From assembly GCA_025353085.1 (NCBI GenBank), contig JANXRI010000266.1, positions 1-11,778 on the forward strand: a DNA stretch of 11,778 nt, written 5' to 3'. The DNA comes from Betaproteobacteria bacterium. GTDB lineage: Bacteria > Pseudomonadota > Gammaproteobacteria > Burkholderiales > SG8-41. How positions within the stretch are numbered: position 1 is the first letter of the stretch; every line of letters begins with the position of its first letter. Made by a program: the position numbers and the translations under genes. Below the pieces are notes generated by a model. It ran no database searches. It was not told where the DNA came from and saw only the letters and a program-made list of their open reading frames with translations. Shown piece by piece: positions 1 to 5,753 of this stretch.

Positions 1-704
1 TTCTGGTTGCGATTCTGCGGATCTTTCACGTACTCATCGATTACGCGCTTGGCGGCGACGATCGACAGCGGCGCATTGCCGGCGATTGTTTCGGCGTACG
101 AGTTCACAAATGACTCAAGCATCGAGGCCTGGCACACGTGATTGACAAGGCCAATGCGGTGCGCTTCATACGCGGGATAGCGGCGCGCGGTGAAAAGTAT
201 TTCCTTGGCGAGCGACGGGCCGACGAGATCGATCAACTGGGCCAACGATTCGGCGCTGTAGCCAATGCTCAGCTTCGCCGCGGGAATACCGAATTGCGCG
301 TCCTCGGAACAGATGCGCAGATCGCAGTTGAGAGCAATCGCAAGCCCCCCGCCGAGGCACCAGCCGCGGATCATTGCGATCGTGGGCTTGCCGATGCCGC
401 GCAGCGACGCGCGAAAACCGGACGTCATCTGCGTGTAAGCGGCGACCTGCTCCGGGGTCGAGCGGTTGCCTTCGTACTTGGATATGTCGCCGCCCGACAC
501 GAACGCCTTGCTGCCCGCGCCGCGCAGAATAACGACGCGGATTGCCGGATCGTTGGCGAAATCGTCGATCACCGCACCCGCCGCCTGCGACATCTCCGGC
601 GAAATCGCATTGAGCTTCTCAGGATAATTAAATGTCAGCGTGCCGATCGGACCTTTTTTAGTGCCGAGTATTTTGTCTTTTTCGTTCGTTTGTACCGTAT
701 CCAT
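1..704 (-). CDS. Crotonase-fold (enoyl-CoA hydratase/isomerase family) protein, C-terminus cut by window edge
   Basis: The first 234 codons are present; the family is usually about 260 residues, so roughly 25-30 C-terminal residues lie outside. The start ATG (704-702) follows an AAGGACAGG-type ribosome site. Crotonase landmarks are clear: an oxyanion-hole segment FVSGGDIS (about residues 68-75), IRGWCLGGG (112-120), CDLRICSEDAQFGIP (127-141) and the helix leading to GLVNHV. Crotonases bind acyl-CoA thioesters in the cytoplasm and stabilise an enolate. Canonical enoyl-CoA hydratase uses two glutamates (Glu144 and Glu164 of rat mitochondrial ECH). By alignment both positions are alanine here (A122 in GGGLAIA, A142 in IPAAKLS), so water addition by the classical mechanism is doubtful; isomerase, hydrolase or decarboxylase chemistry is possible. 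It sits 139 bp downstream of a class III CoA-transferase on the same strand, which suggests a shared acyl-CoA route. Family assignment is firm; the exact reaction is unknown. Confidence 0.9.
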   Translation of the reverse strand, partial: MDTVQTNEKDKILGTKKGPIGTLTFNYPEKLNAISPEMSQAAGAVIDDFANDPAIRVVILRGAGSKAFVSGGDISKYEGNRSTPEQVAAYTQMTSGFRASLRGIGKPTIAMIRGWCLGGGLAIALNCDLRICSEDAQFGIPAAKLSIGYSAESLAQLIDLVGPSLAKEILFTARRYPAYEAHRIGLVNHVCQASMLESFVNSYAETIAGNAPLSIVAAKRVIDEYVKDPQNRNQ

Positions 705-843
705 GATCCTGTCCTTTGAAGTGCGAAGCAAATGCAATGCTTCAGTCGTAGAAGAAACCGTCTTTGTAGCGCAGGCCCCTGCACTCATTCAGGTTGCAGG
801 CGAGGGGCCGCGCTATTCTTATTTTTTAGGGCGTGACTATAAA

Positions 844-2046
844 TTAGATAACGCCGTTCGCGCGCATCTGCTGCAATTGTTCTTGCGTGTAACCGACTGC
901 GCCGAGCACTTCTTCAGTGTGCGCGCCGGCCTCGGCGGTGGCGGTGCGAATCTTTTTGCTGACGCCGGTCATGTTGATTGGCGACGCGACGAGGTTGATG
1001 TCGCCAAGGCTGTCACTTTTAACCGGCGTCGAAATACCCAGATGCTGCACCTGCGGATCGGCGAACACCTTGTCGATCGTGTTGATCGGGCCGCACGGCA
1101 CGCCGTTCGCTTCAAACAGATCAACCCAATGTTGGGTGGGTTTATGTTTGGTGATTTCCGCGATCGCGCCGTTAATCTCCGTGCGCGCCTTGCTGCGCTT
1201 GGCCTGCGTGTTCCAGTCTTCGCGGTCTTTCCACTCCGGTTTGCCCAAGGCGTCGCAACAGCGCAAAAACACGCGCGCTGACGCCGCGGCGATATTGAAA
1301 AGCCCGTCGCTCGCCGGGAAGACCCCCGTCGGCACGCCCGTCGGATGGTCGTTACCTGCCTGACCGGCGACTTCGCCTTTCATCAGGTAGCGCGAGGCCT
1401 GGAAGTCGAGCATGAAAACCTGCGCTTCCAGAAGACTTGTATGCACCCAGCGGCCCACCCCGGTCGTTTCGCGCTCGAACAGCGCCGTCATCACCGCAAA
1501 CGCGAGCAGATTGCCGGCGGTCAAATCGGCAATCGCGATGCCGACGCGCACCGGCCCCTGGCCCGGCAGTCCGGTGATCGACATCAACCCGCCCATGCCC
1601 TGCACGATCTGATCGACGCCGGCGCGCTTGCCGTACGGGCCGCTTTGCCCGAACCCGCTGATACTGCCGTAGACGATGCGCGGATTTATTTTTTGCACTT
1701 CTTCATACGAGATCTTGAGCCGGTGCTTCACTTCAGCGCGCATGTTCTCGATGATCACGTCGGCTTTTTCGACGAGCTTCATGAAAGCGGCATGGCCTTC
1801 CGGTGATTTCAGGTTCAGCTGCACCATTTTTTTATTGCGATGCAGATTTTGAAAATCGAAGCCGCCACGCTTGCCGGCCAAATCTTCGCCGATCGTTTCG
1901 ACCGGCTCGATGCGGATGACGGTAGCGCCCCAGTCGGCCAGATGACGGACACAGGTCGGACCCGCGCGCGCCAAAGTGAGATCGAGTACTGTAATGCGGG
2001 AGAGCGGCAGAGCCTGGGTGACGGGTAATTCTACGGGCTTGTTCAT
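844..2046 (-). CDS. CaiB/BaiF (class III) CoA-transferase
   Basis: This 400-residue protein moves CoA between an acyl-CoA donor and a carboxylic acid through an aspartyl-CoA thioester; such enzymes are cytoplasmic dimers with interlocked subunits. Typical family features are visible: the N-terminal VLDLTLARAGPTCVRHLADWGATVIRIEP segment in overlapping pieces (LDLTLARAGP, ADWGATVIRIEP), NLHRNKK and LNLKSPEG, then ADVIIENMR, YGSISGFGQSGPYG, GVDQIVQGMGG and LMSITGLPG. The Asp in IAIADLTAG (D174 from the chosen start) aligns with the catalytic Asp169 of formyl-CoA transferase. I chose ATG at 2046 because GGAGG lies 8 bases upstream; an upstream in-frame ATG at 2067 lacks a comparable site. Length is normal for the family. 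Substrate cannot be told from sequence; the neighbouring crotonase-fold gene suggests activation or degradation of an organic acid. Nothing links it functionally to the bufferin genes upstream. Confidence 0.93.
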   Translation of the reverse strand: MNKPVELPVTQALPLSRITVLDLTLARAGPTCVRHLADWGATVIRIEPVETIGEDLAGKRGGFDFQNLHRNKKMVQLNLKSPEGHAAFMKLVEKADVIIENMRAEVKHRLKISYEEVQKINPRIVYGSISGFGQSGPYGKRAGVDQIVQGMGGLMSITGLPGQGPVRVGIAIADLTAGNLLAFAVMTALFERETTGVGRWVHTSLLEAQVFMLDFQASRYLMKGEVAGQAGNDHPTGVPTGVFPASDGLFNIAAASARVFLRCCDALGKPEWKDREDWNTQAKRSKARTEINGAIAEITKHKPTQHWVDLFEANGVPCGPINTIDKVFADPQVQHLGISTPVKSDSLGDINLVASPINMTGVSKKIRTATAEAGAHTEEVLGAVGYTQEQLQQMRANGVI

Positions 2047-2140
2047 GTGAATAACCTCCGCTTCCAAAGCGTGAAGCTTAGCGCGGTTTTGACTAACGCG
2101 CCTGCGGCCCCATGCGCTGCAATCTTTTTAGAATTTAACC

Positions 2141-2161
2141 GGCGCGCGGATGACGCGCGCC
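2141..2161 (-). terminator. GC-rich hairpin downstream of the Cys-rich small gene (weak terminator candidate)
   Basis: On the - strand GGCGCGCG, loop TCATC and CGCGCGCC form a perfect 8-bp stem. It lies 33 bases past the stop codon of the small Cys-rich gene and upstream of the CoA-transferase. The following bases (GGTTAAATTCTAAAAAG) are AT-rich but are not a clean U-tract, so intrinsic termination would be weak. It may instead separate the upstream operon from the CoA-transferase only partly. Confidence 0.35.
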
Positions 2162-2194
2162 TTGTCCAGTCGGCGTGGCACTACCTTACGCAGC

Positions 2195-2407
2195 TTACCC
2201 GCAGCATTCACGCGCCTCCTGAATCGGCAGGCACGGTACCGAGCCGAAGGAACAGCACACCCAGCGGTCGCCGGGATTGGGCCGCAACAGCGTCTTGCCG
2301 TCAGTGCACTCGTAGTAGAACTCGCAGGCCTCCACCGGCATGGTTGCGGCCTTGGCAAATCCGCACCGCGGGCATGTCAGCACGGATTCGGGAAGAACTG
2401 CGCTCAC
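2195..2407 (-). CDS. Small Cys-rich protein of the GDCCVxC (seleno)protein type, with altered signature
   Basis: About 70 residues if the GTG at 2407 is used; no good ribosome site is visible and a second GTG at 2383 is possible, so the start is uncertain. The protein carries ESVLTCPRCGFAK, MPVEACEFYYEC, TLLRPNPGD and SFGSVPCLPIQ, ending in ECCG, which strongly resembles a small family that I recall RefSeq naming 'GDCCVxC domain-containing (seleno)protein'. Nine cysteines in about 70 residues suggest metal or thiol chemistry; the family's function is not known to me. The defining signature is changed: where GDCCVFCS is usual, this copy reads GDRWVCCS, and the usual second Cys of the ECTxC segment is Gly (ECTDGK). 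The gene starts 13 bases after the selenoprotein gene's stop, so the two are probably co-transcribed. It may be a diverged copy or an early pseudogene. Confidence 0.7.
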   Translation of the reverse strand: MSAVLPESVLTCPRCGFAKAATMPVEACEFYYECTDGKTLLRPNPGDRWVCCSFGSVPCLPIQEARECCG

Positions 2408-2420
2408 ACTCGGTAAACGG

Positions 2421-3050
2421 TCAGTCGCGTTCTCGATCAGGCGCGTGCTTGCCCAGCTGCCAACCGTGCCCGGCGATATGCTTTTCCGCAACTTCGATGG
2501 GTTCTTCCTCAAGCGGCGTAGCCATCGAATCGTTCCAGCGATTCATGAAACCGAAGTACGATATCAAGCCGGTGATTTCGACCACTTGTCCTTCAGTCCA
2601 ATGCCGTAAAAGATCTGCAAATAATTCATCGGTAACTTCATTGGGTTGCGACGCGGCAGCGATTGAATATTCGAGCGCGGCGCGTTCGGCCTCCGTAAAG
2701 AGCGGACTCGTGCGGAATTCCCATACGGCGGCCAGCTTATTTTCTTCTATGCCTGACCGGAGAGACCCTCCGGCGTTGTGCGCCATTCAGTAATGGCATC
2801 CGTGTGTGCGCGCCACGACGTATGCGAGCAGGCGTTTGAAGCCGATCGACACTTCACCTTCCGGATCGAACACTGCGATTGACAACTGCCGCATCGCCTT
2901 AACCAGCTTCGGCTTTCGCTGCATGATCAACAGGCTGTTCGGAATGAATCCCATGCTCTTGGCGGTGGTTGCGAACTCGTCTTTCAATTCGGCCGTATGA
3001 TCCGCTGGCAGCGGGGCAAGCCTGGGCGATCGCGCCGTGCTTTGACTCAT
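2421..3050 (-). CDS. AhpD/carboxymuconolactone-decarboxylase-like selenoprotein (UGA-encoded Sec in a CxxU site)
   Basis: Read through an in-frame UGA (2789-2787), this is one 209-residue protein. Before the UGA comes AYVVARTHGCHY, after it MAHNAGG, so the normal GCxYCxAH redox motif of the family becomes Cys85-His-Tyr-Sec88-Met-Ala-His91. The C-terminal half continues as a complete family domain (AAVWEFRTSPLF, ERAALEYSIAAA, ITGLISYFGFMNRWND). AhpD-type proteins are cytoplasmic, all-helical thiol oxidoreductases acting in peroxide reduction or related redox steps; a Sec should raise reactivity. A SECIS-like hairpin sits at the right distance. The start ATG at 3050 has GGAG 6 bases upstream; an in-frame ATG at 3083 does not. 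AhpD-like selenoproteins are known from marine metagenome surveys. It lies 63 bp after bufD and 13 bp before the Cys-rich gene. The alternative, a Cys-to-stop mutation splitting the gene, is less likely given the hairpin. No Sec-insertion genes are in the window. Confidence 0.87.
2757..2773 (-). promoter_or_regulatory. Bacterial SECIS element (SelB-binding hairpin) for the UGA at 2789-2787
   Basis: On the - strand CCGGAG, loop GGTCT and CTCCGG form a perfect 6-bp stem with a 5-base loop, extendable by one G-U pair. The loop's GU falls 21-22 bases after the UGA; in E. coli fdhF the GU lies about 20-21 bases after its UGA and the loop also carries GGUCU, the core contacted by SelB. The hairpin is inside the coding sequence, as is usual in bacteria. 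Position, loop and stem together make chance unlikely. Confidence 0.85.
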
Positions 3051-3066
3051 CGAACTCTCCGGAATT

Positions 3067-3115
3067 ATCGTTCGAAATTGCATTAACGATCAGGTTTGTA
3101 TCGGAGTGTATCGTT
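3067..3115. repeat. Three ATCGTT/AACGAT boxes and a TGTATCG direct repeat between bufD and the selenoprotein gene
   Basis: ATCGTT occurs at 3067-3072 and 3110-3115, with its inverse AACGAT at 3085-3090. TGTATCG is repeated at 3097-3103 and 3107-3113, spaced by GAG (10-base period). All fall in the 63-bp gap (one box touches the bufD stop codon) just upstream of the selenoprotein start. This could be a repressor or activator site giving the selenoprotein gene its own promoter. Short boxes like these also arise by chance, and I recognise no specific regulator. Confidence 0.3.
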
Positions 3116-3590
3116 ATTTCACCCGTAGAATGCGGTCGAGCGAGACGGGGCCTCCTCCACGACCAACAAGGTAGAGCATCAACGCAGCCCACGAAAGATG
3201 GGTGGGCCATGCGTCTGGGTACACAAAGATCTGGATGACCGCAGTCATGCCGAGTAGTGCCAGCGCCGAGAGTCGAGTGAAGAGACCCAGCACCAGCAAG
3301 ATTGGAAAGAAATGCTCGGCATATGCCGCCATGTGCGCCGCCAGATCGGGAGGGAGCAGAGGCACTTTGTATTCTTCCCGAAACAGTGCGTGCGCACCGT
3401 CGCTAATGGTCAATATGCCATCAACTTTGCTGCGCCCCGACAGAAAAAATATTGAACCCACGGCCAAACGCGAGGCCAGTGCCAGCGTTCCGTGGCTGAT
3501 AAGGGTTGTCAGCCGGTCGGCGCCGCGGTTCAAGGCGACGCGGAAACCTGCAACTGGTTTATCCGCAGCGGTTGCATTGGCTTGATTCAT
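3114..3590 (-). CDS. bufD: DoxX-family membrane protein, bufferin operon (BufD-like)
   Basis: 158 residues with about four hydrophobic helices (approximately 39-55, 88-105, 108-124 and 130-146) and the DoxX landmarks SRLAVGSIFFLSGRSKV, FPILLVLGLFTR and ALALLGMTAV. DoxX proteins are small inner-membrane proteins linked to quinone or thiol redox. In bufferin operons a DoxX-type gene follows bufC and is called bufD; its exact job is unclear to me. The start ATG at 3590 has GGAGGGG 5-7 bases upstream and overlaps the bufC stop codon as ATGA, indicating translational coupling; an in-frame ATG 6 codons earlier lies within bufC and lacks this site. It is the last obvious buf gene, although the selenoprotein gene continues on the same strand after 63 bp without an evident terminator. 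The family call is firm; the bufD name rests on operon context. Confidence 0.87.
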   Translation of the reverse strand: MNQANATAADKPVAGFRVALNRGADRLTTLISHGTLALASRLAVGSIFFLSGRSKVDGILTISDGAHALFREEYKVPLLPPDLAAHMAAYAEHFFPILLVLGLFTRLSALALLGMTAVIQIFVYPDAWPTHLSWAALMLYLVGRGGGPVSLDRILRVK

Positions 3591-4402
3591 TGGTGCCCCT
3601 CCATGCATTTGGGTTGGAAGCTAATCTCACTAAAGGCGCCAGCAGCGAACAGCGTGGACATCAGACGCACGAGATCGATATCAATTTTCGTTTCAAGCGC
3701 TGCGTTAGCGGCCGCACCAAGGCTGCAACCTTTCGCGCACGCATCGAGAAAAGCGCAGCCGCCAGCATCGATCGTGATCCACTGCACTACATCGCGCGGG
3801 CGGGCGAGTAATGCACCTTCCGGTTTCCACTTGATTTCGTCGCCGGCAGTTTCGTCAGTGCGATTGCGTGACCAGATGGTATAAATCGGCGAATTGGAAA
3901 ACCATGCCCAGCGTGTTGCGGCGTGTGGTCGCAGGATTGTGGAGGCAAGTACGTCTGGTGCCAGCCCGGCTACGCTTGCGGGATCGAGCAATTTGTCGTC
4001 TGGCGCGGCGTGTGCCTCGGTCCAGTAACGATCAAGCCGCGCGACATCGGGCAGATAAGTCAATTCGGCCGCCGGCTCAAAGCCGGTTAGGAAGTCGGCG
4101 AACGACGCGCCATATTCCAGCAGCATCGGATGGGTCGGGGGCGCCTGGCGCACGTAAACGGATGCGGCAGTGCGAAACCACTCTTCGCCGACCAGCCGCG
4201 TCACTGCGGGATAGTTGGCTTGCAGCGCGTCGATGCAGCCTTTCATTATCGTGTTGTGGTAGACGGCGAACGCCGGCTGTTTGGTCAACGCGGCTAATTC
4301 CGCGGCGGGCGCGGAATCGGGTGCCAGCAGTGCGCATTCGAAAGCATCCTGAAACCGGGCGAGAGCACCAGGCACGGGATTAAGCGTAGCGTTTGCAGGC
4401 AT
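3587..4402 (-). CDS. bufC: HvfC/BufC family protein (DUF2063), MNIO partner
   Basis: 271 residues. The N-terminal part (approximately 12-110) shows the DUF2063 pattern: ALARFQDAFECALL, FAVYHNTIMKGCIDALQANYPAVTRLVGEEWF, ASVYVRQAPPTHPMLLEYGASFADFL, then YLPDVARLDRYWTEAHAAPDD, each seen in pieces. Older annotations call this a putative DNA-binding domain; in bufferin and related systems it is now viewed as the partner that helps the DUF692 enzyme recognise and modify its peptide. The C-terminal half is less conserved. The ATG at 4402 shares one base with the bufB stop (TGATG); a GTG directly before it is a possible alternative. No strong ribosome site is visible, so translation is probably coupled to bufB. 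Its end overlaps bufD by four bases. The compact bufB-C-D arrangement is what supports the role. Confidence 0.9.
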   Translation of the reverse strand: MPANATLNPVPGALARFQDAFECALLAPDSAPAAELAALTKQPAFAVYHNTIMKGCIDALQANYPAVTRLVGEEWFRTAASVYVRQAPPTHPMLLEYGASFADFLTGFEPAAELTYLPDVARLDRYWTEAHAAPDDKLLDPASVAGLAPDVLASTILRPHAATRWAWFSNSPIYTIWSRNRTDETAGDEIKWKPEGALLARPRDVVQWITIDAGGCAFLDACAKGCSLGAAANAALETKIDIDLVRLMSTLFAAGAFSEISFQPKCMEGHQ

Positions 4403-5241
4403 CACGCGGCTCGTCTAAGCGGCGAACGCAGCAAGCCGGCTGCGTGCTCGCATTCGGAGTAAAGGGTGGCGAAGTCGGGCAGATTGTCGTCGCGCTCGAT
4501 TAGCGTCGGGCGCACACCAATGCGTGCGATCAGCCGCGTGTAAAGCGCCCACACCGCGGGCGCGATCGGCGCATCGTGCGAGTCGATCAAAAGTTTGTCG
4601 CCGAGCGTGGGATCCGGCGTATGACCTGCGAGGTGAATTTCCATTACTGCATCGCCGGGGAACGCATCTATATAAGACTCGGCGGAAAACCCCAGATTGC
4701 GTGCGCTGACGTACACGTTGTTCACATCGAGCAAGAGGCCGCAACCGGTACGGCGCACGAGTTCCGTGAGGAAATCGATTTCATCTCGCGCGTGATCTTT
4801 GATGTGTAGATAGTGCGACGGGTTTTCGATGGCGATGCGCCGTTGCAATGTTTCTTGCGTAATTGACACATTGTCTGCGATTCGCTCGAGCGCTGCTTCC
4901 GTACGCGGAAACGGCAATAGATCTGGGTGATACACGCCGCGCCATGTCGACCATGCGAGGTGCTCGGAGACCAATTCAGGTTCGATGCGGCGCGCAAGTT
5001 CGCGCAGTCGTGCGAGGTGCGCTGCGTCGGGTTTCGCGTCGGCAGCGAGCGATAGCGCAACCCCGTGCAGGGAGACCGGGTGTCGCGCCCGAATCGATTC
5101 CAGCCACGCGAGGCGCGGACCGCCGGTGACCATATAGTTTTCAGGATGCACCTCAAACCACAGTCCATCCGCGGGACAGGCGAGCGCCGCCGCGTAATGC
5201 TGCGGCTTCAGGCCGAGCCCGGCGGTGAGGACTGTGGTCAT
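4402..5241 (-). CDS. bufB: DUF692 multinuclear non-heme iron oxidative enzyme (BufB)
   Basis: 279 residues, a full-length TIM-barrel MNIO enzyme. Likely iron-ligand motifs are all present: SLHG (H59), VSEHLAWS (E93, H94), IENPSHY (E139), LLDVNNVYVSARNLG (D172, N174, N175), EIHLAGHTPD (H203, H207), IDSHDAPI (D220, H222) and IERDDNLPDF (E249). MNIO enzymes use two or three irons and O2 to remodel cysteines in ribosomally made peptides; in the bufferin system BufB turns Cys of BufA into thiooxazoles (5-thiooxazole, as I recall). The gene starts 29 bases after bufA and abuts bufC. The region before its ATG (AACTTCGCCGATC) has no clear Shine-Dalgarno, in contrast to the good site of bufA, so the enzyme is probably made in much smaller amounts than its substrate. 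Confidence in the enzyme class is high; the substrate is inferred from adjacency. Confidence 0.94.
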   Translation of the reverse strand: MTTVLTAGLGLKPQHYAAALACPADGLWFEVHPENYMVTGGPRLAWLESIRARHPVSLHGVALSLAADAKPDAAHLARLRELARRIEPELVSEHLAWSTWRGVYHPDLLPFPRTEAALERIADNVSITQETLQRRIAIENPSHYLHIKDHARDEIDFLTELVRRTGCGLLLDVNNVYVSARNLGFSAESYIDAFPGDAVMEIHLAGHTPDPTLGDKLLIDSHDAPIAPAVWALYTRLIARIGVRPTLIERDDNLPDFATLYSECEHAAGLLRSPLRRAA

Positions 5242-5270
5242 GATCGGCGAAGTTATTTTGCTCGACGGCC

Positions 5271-5561
5271 TCAGCTCTTGATCGCGTTGAGCGAGCCGGT
5301 GCCTTTCGGCGTTTTGATCGTAGTGCAGGTGCCCTTAGCAATCATTTTGAAGGAATTGCCCTGGTAGTCGACTTTCGAGGTGCCGGCGCAGGTAGTTCCG
5401 GGGCCGGCAGCGCAGTCGTTCTTGCCGGCAAGCGAGACGCCGAAACACTTCTCCATATTGGCCATGGCGTTGTCTTTTTTCATATCGTCTGCGGCTTGTG
5501 CGACTCCGGCGGCGAGGGCGGCAAAGGTAATTGCGGTCAGAGCAATGCGTCGGGTAATCAT
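5271..5561 (-). CDS. bufA: Bufferin precursor peptide, BufA1-like (DUF2282)
   Basis: 96 residues. A signal peptide (MITRRIALTAITFAALAAG, cleavage probably after VAQA, residue 23) is followed by a mature region of about 73 residues with four cysteines: C39 (MEKCFGVSLAGKNDC), C50, C58 (AGPGTTCAGTSKVDYQGNSF) and C79 (AKGTC). This is the DUF2282/bufferin pattern. In bufferin maturation the two central cysteines become thiooxazoles while the outer two may form a disulfide, and the exported product chelates copper in the periplasm; this is family knowledge recalled, not seen here. The tail after C79 is rich in Lys, Thr and Gly and seems unconserved. AAGGAT lies at good distance before the ATG. A SigF-type promoter is 80 bases upstream. 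It is the first gene of the operon, as expected for a highly expressed substrate. Confidence 0.92.
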   Translation of the reverse strand: MITRRIALTAITFAALAAGVAQAADDMKKDNAMANMEKCFGVSLAGKNDCAAGPGTTCAGTSKVDYQGNSFKMIAKGTCTTIKTPKGTGSLNAIKS

Positions 5562-5640
5562 GTTGTATATCCTTTTAAGTGGTTAAGATTTGCCGCGCCT
5601 CCGATTAGCGAGCGAACCGGAAAGCACGGTCTGTTGATAG

Positions 5641-5666
5641 TTCGCAGCAGACTGGCTAATGGTTAC
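5641..5666 (-). promoter_or_regulatory. SigF/ECF16-type promoter for bufA
   Basis: On the - strand GTAACC (5666-5661), exactly 16 bases, then CGAA (5644-5641). This matches the GTAACC-N16-CGAA motif I recall for the Caulobacter SigF regulon. Transcription would begin near 5635, leaving a leader of about 75 bases before the bufA ATG. The matching box for the sigma gene on the other strand supports it. Confidence 0.82.
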
Positions 5667-5688
5667 AGGGTCATGCAAAATTTGTCCC

Positions 5689-5706
5689 GGCTGAATTTTT
5701 TCAGCC
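5689..5706. repeat. Perfect 7-bp inverted repeat between the divergent promoters
   Basis: GGCTGAA (5689-5695), spacer TTTT, TTCAGCC (5700-5706). It sits midway between the two SigF-type promoters and ends 4 bases before the + strand -35 box, so it could be an operator acting on both directions. No regulator gene other than the sigma pair is nearby. A chance palindrome cannot be excluded. Confidence 0.4.
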
Positions 5707-5710
5707 CGCT

Positions 5711-5737
5711 GTAACCTAATGCCGGCCAATAACGAAT
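5711..5737 (+). promoter_or_regulatory. SigF/ECF16-type autoregulatory promoter for the sigma gene
   Basis: GTAACC (5711-5716), exactly 16 bases, then CGAAT (5733-5737). It has the same architecture as the bufA promoter on the opposite strand. The -10 box ends only 17 bases before the GTG start at 5754, so the transcript leader would be very short and the ribosome site AAGGAG (5738-5743) would lie at or just before the start point. Confidence 0.78.
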
Positions 5738-5753
5738 AAGGAGTGTAGTCCGC

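Noticed and set aside
774..809. Imperfect hairpin GGCCCCT...AGGGGCC between the CoA-transferase and crotonase genes, followed by a T-rich stretch on the + strand
   Set aside because: The T-rich side is downstream only for + strand transcription, and no + strand gene ends there. For the - strand genes it lacks a U-tract, and the stem needs a bulge.
889..894. Additional GTAACC box
   Set aside because: It lies within the CoA-transferase gene and the bases 16 positions later are TCTT, not CGAA.
138..1281. Overlapping + strand reading frames (138-719 and 640-1281)
   Set aside because: Both are antisense to the crotonase-fold and CoA-transferase genes, which have full family motifs; the + strand translations are Arg/Ala-rich shadows.
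2047..2067. Upstream ATG (2067) as CoA-transferase start
   Set aside because: The ATG at 2046 has GGAGG at ideal spacing, and that ribosome site lies inside the 7-codon extension.
2787..2789. UGA as a genuine stop splitting a carboxymuconolactone-decarboxylase gene into two pseudogene fragments
   Set aside because: The stop is exactly at the active-site Cys, both sides are in one frame, and a well-placed GGUCU-loop hairpin follows. Recoding explains all three facts; a random nonsense mutation explains none.
2047..2793. Long + strand reading frame of 248 codons
   Set aside because: It runs antisense to the selenoprotein and Cys-rich genes, whose proteins match known families; its own translation is low-complexity and recognisable as no family.
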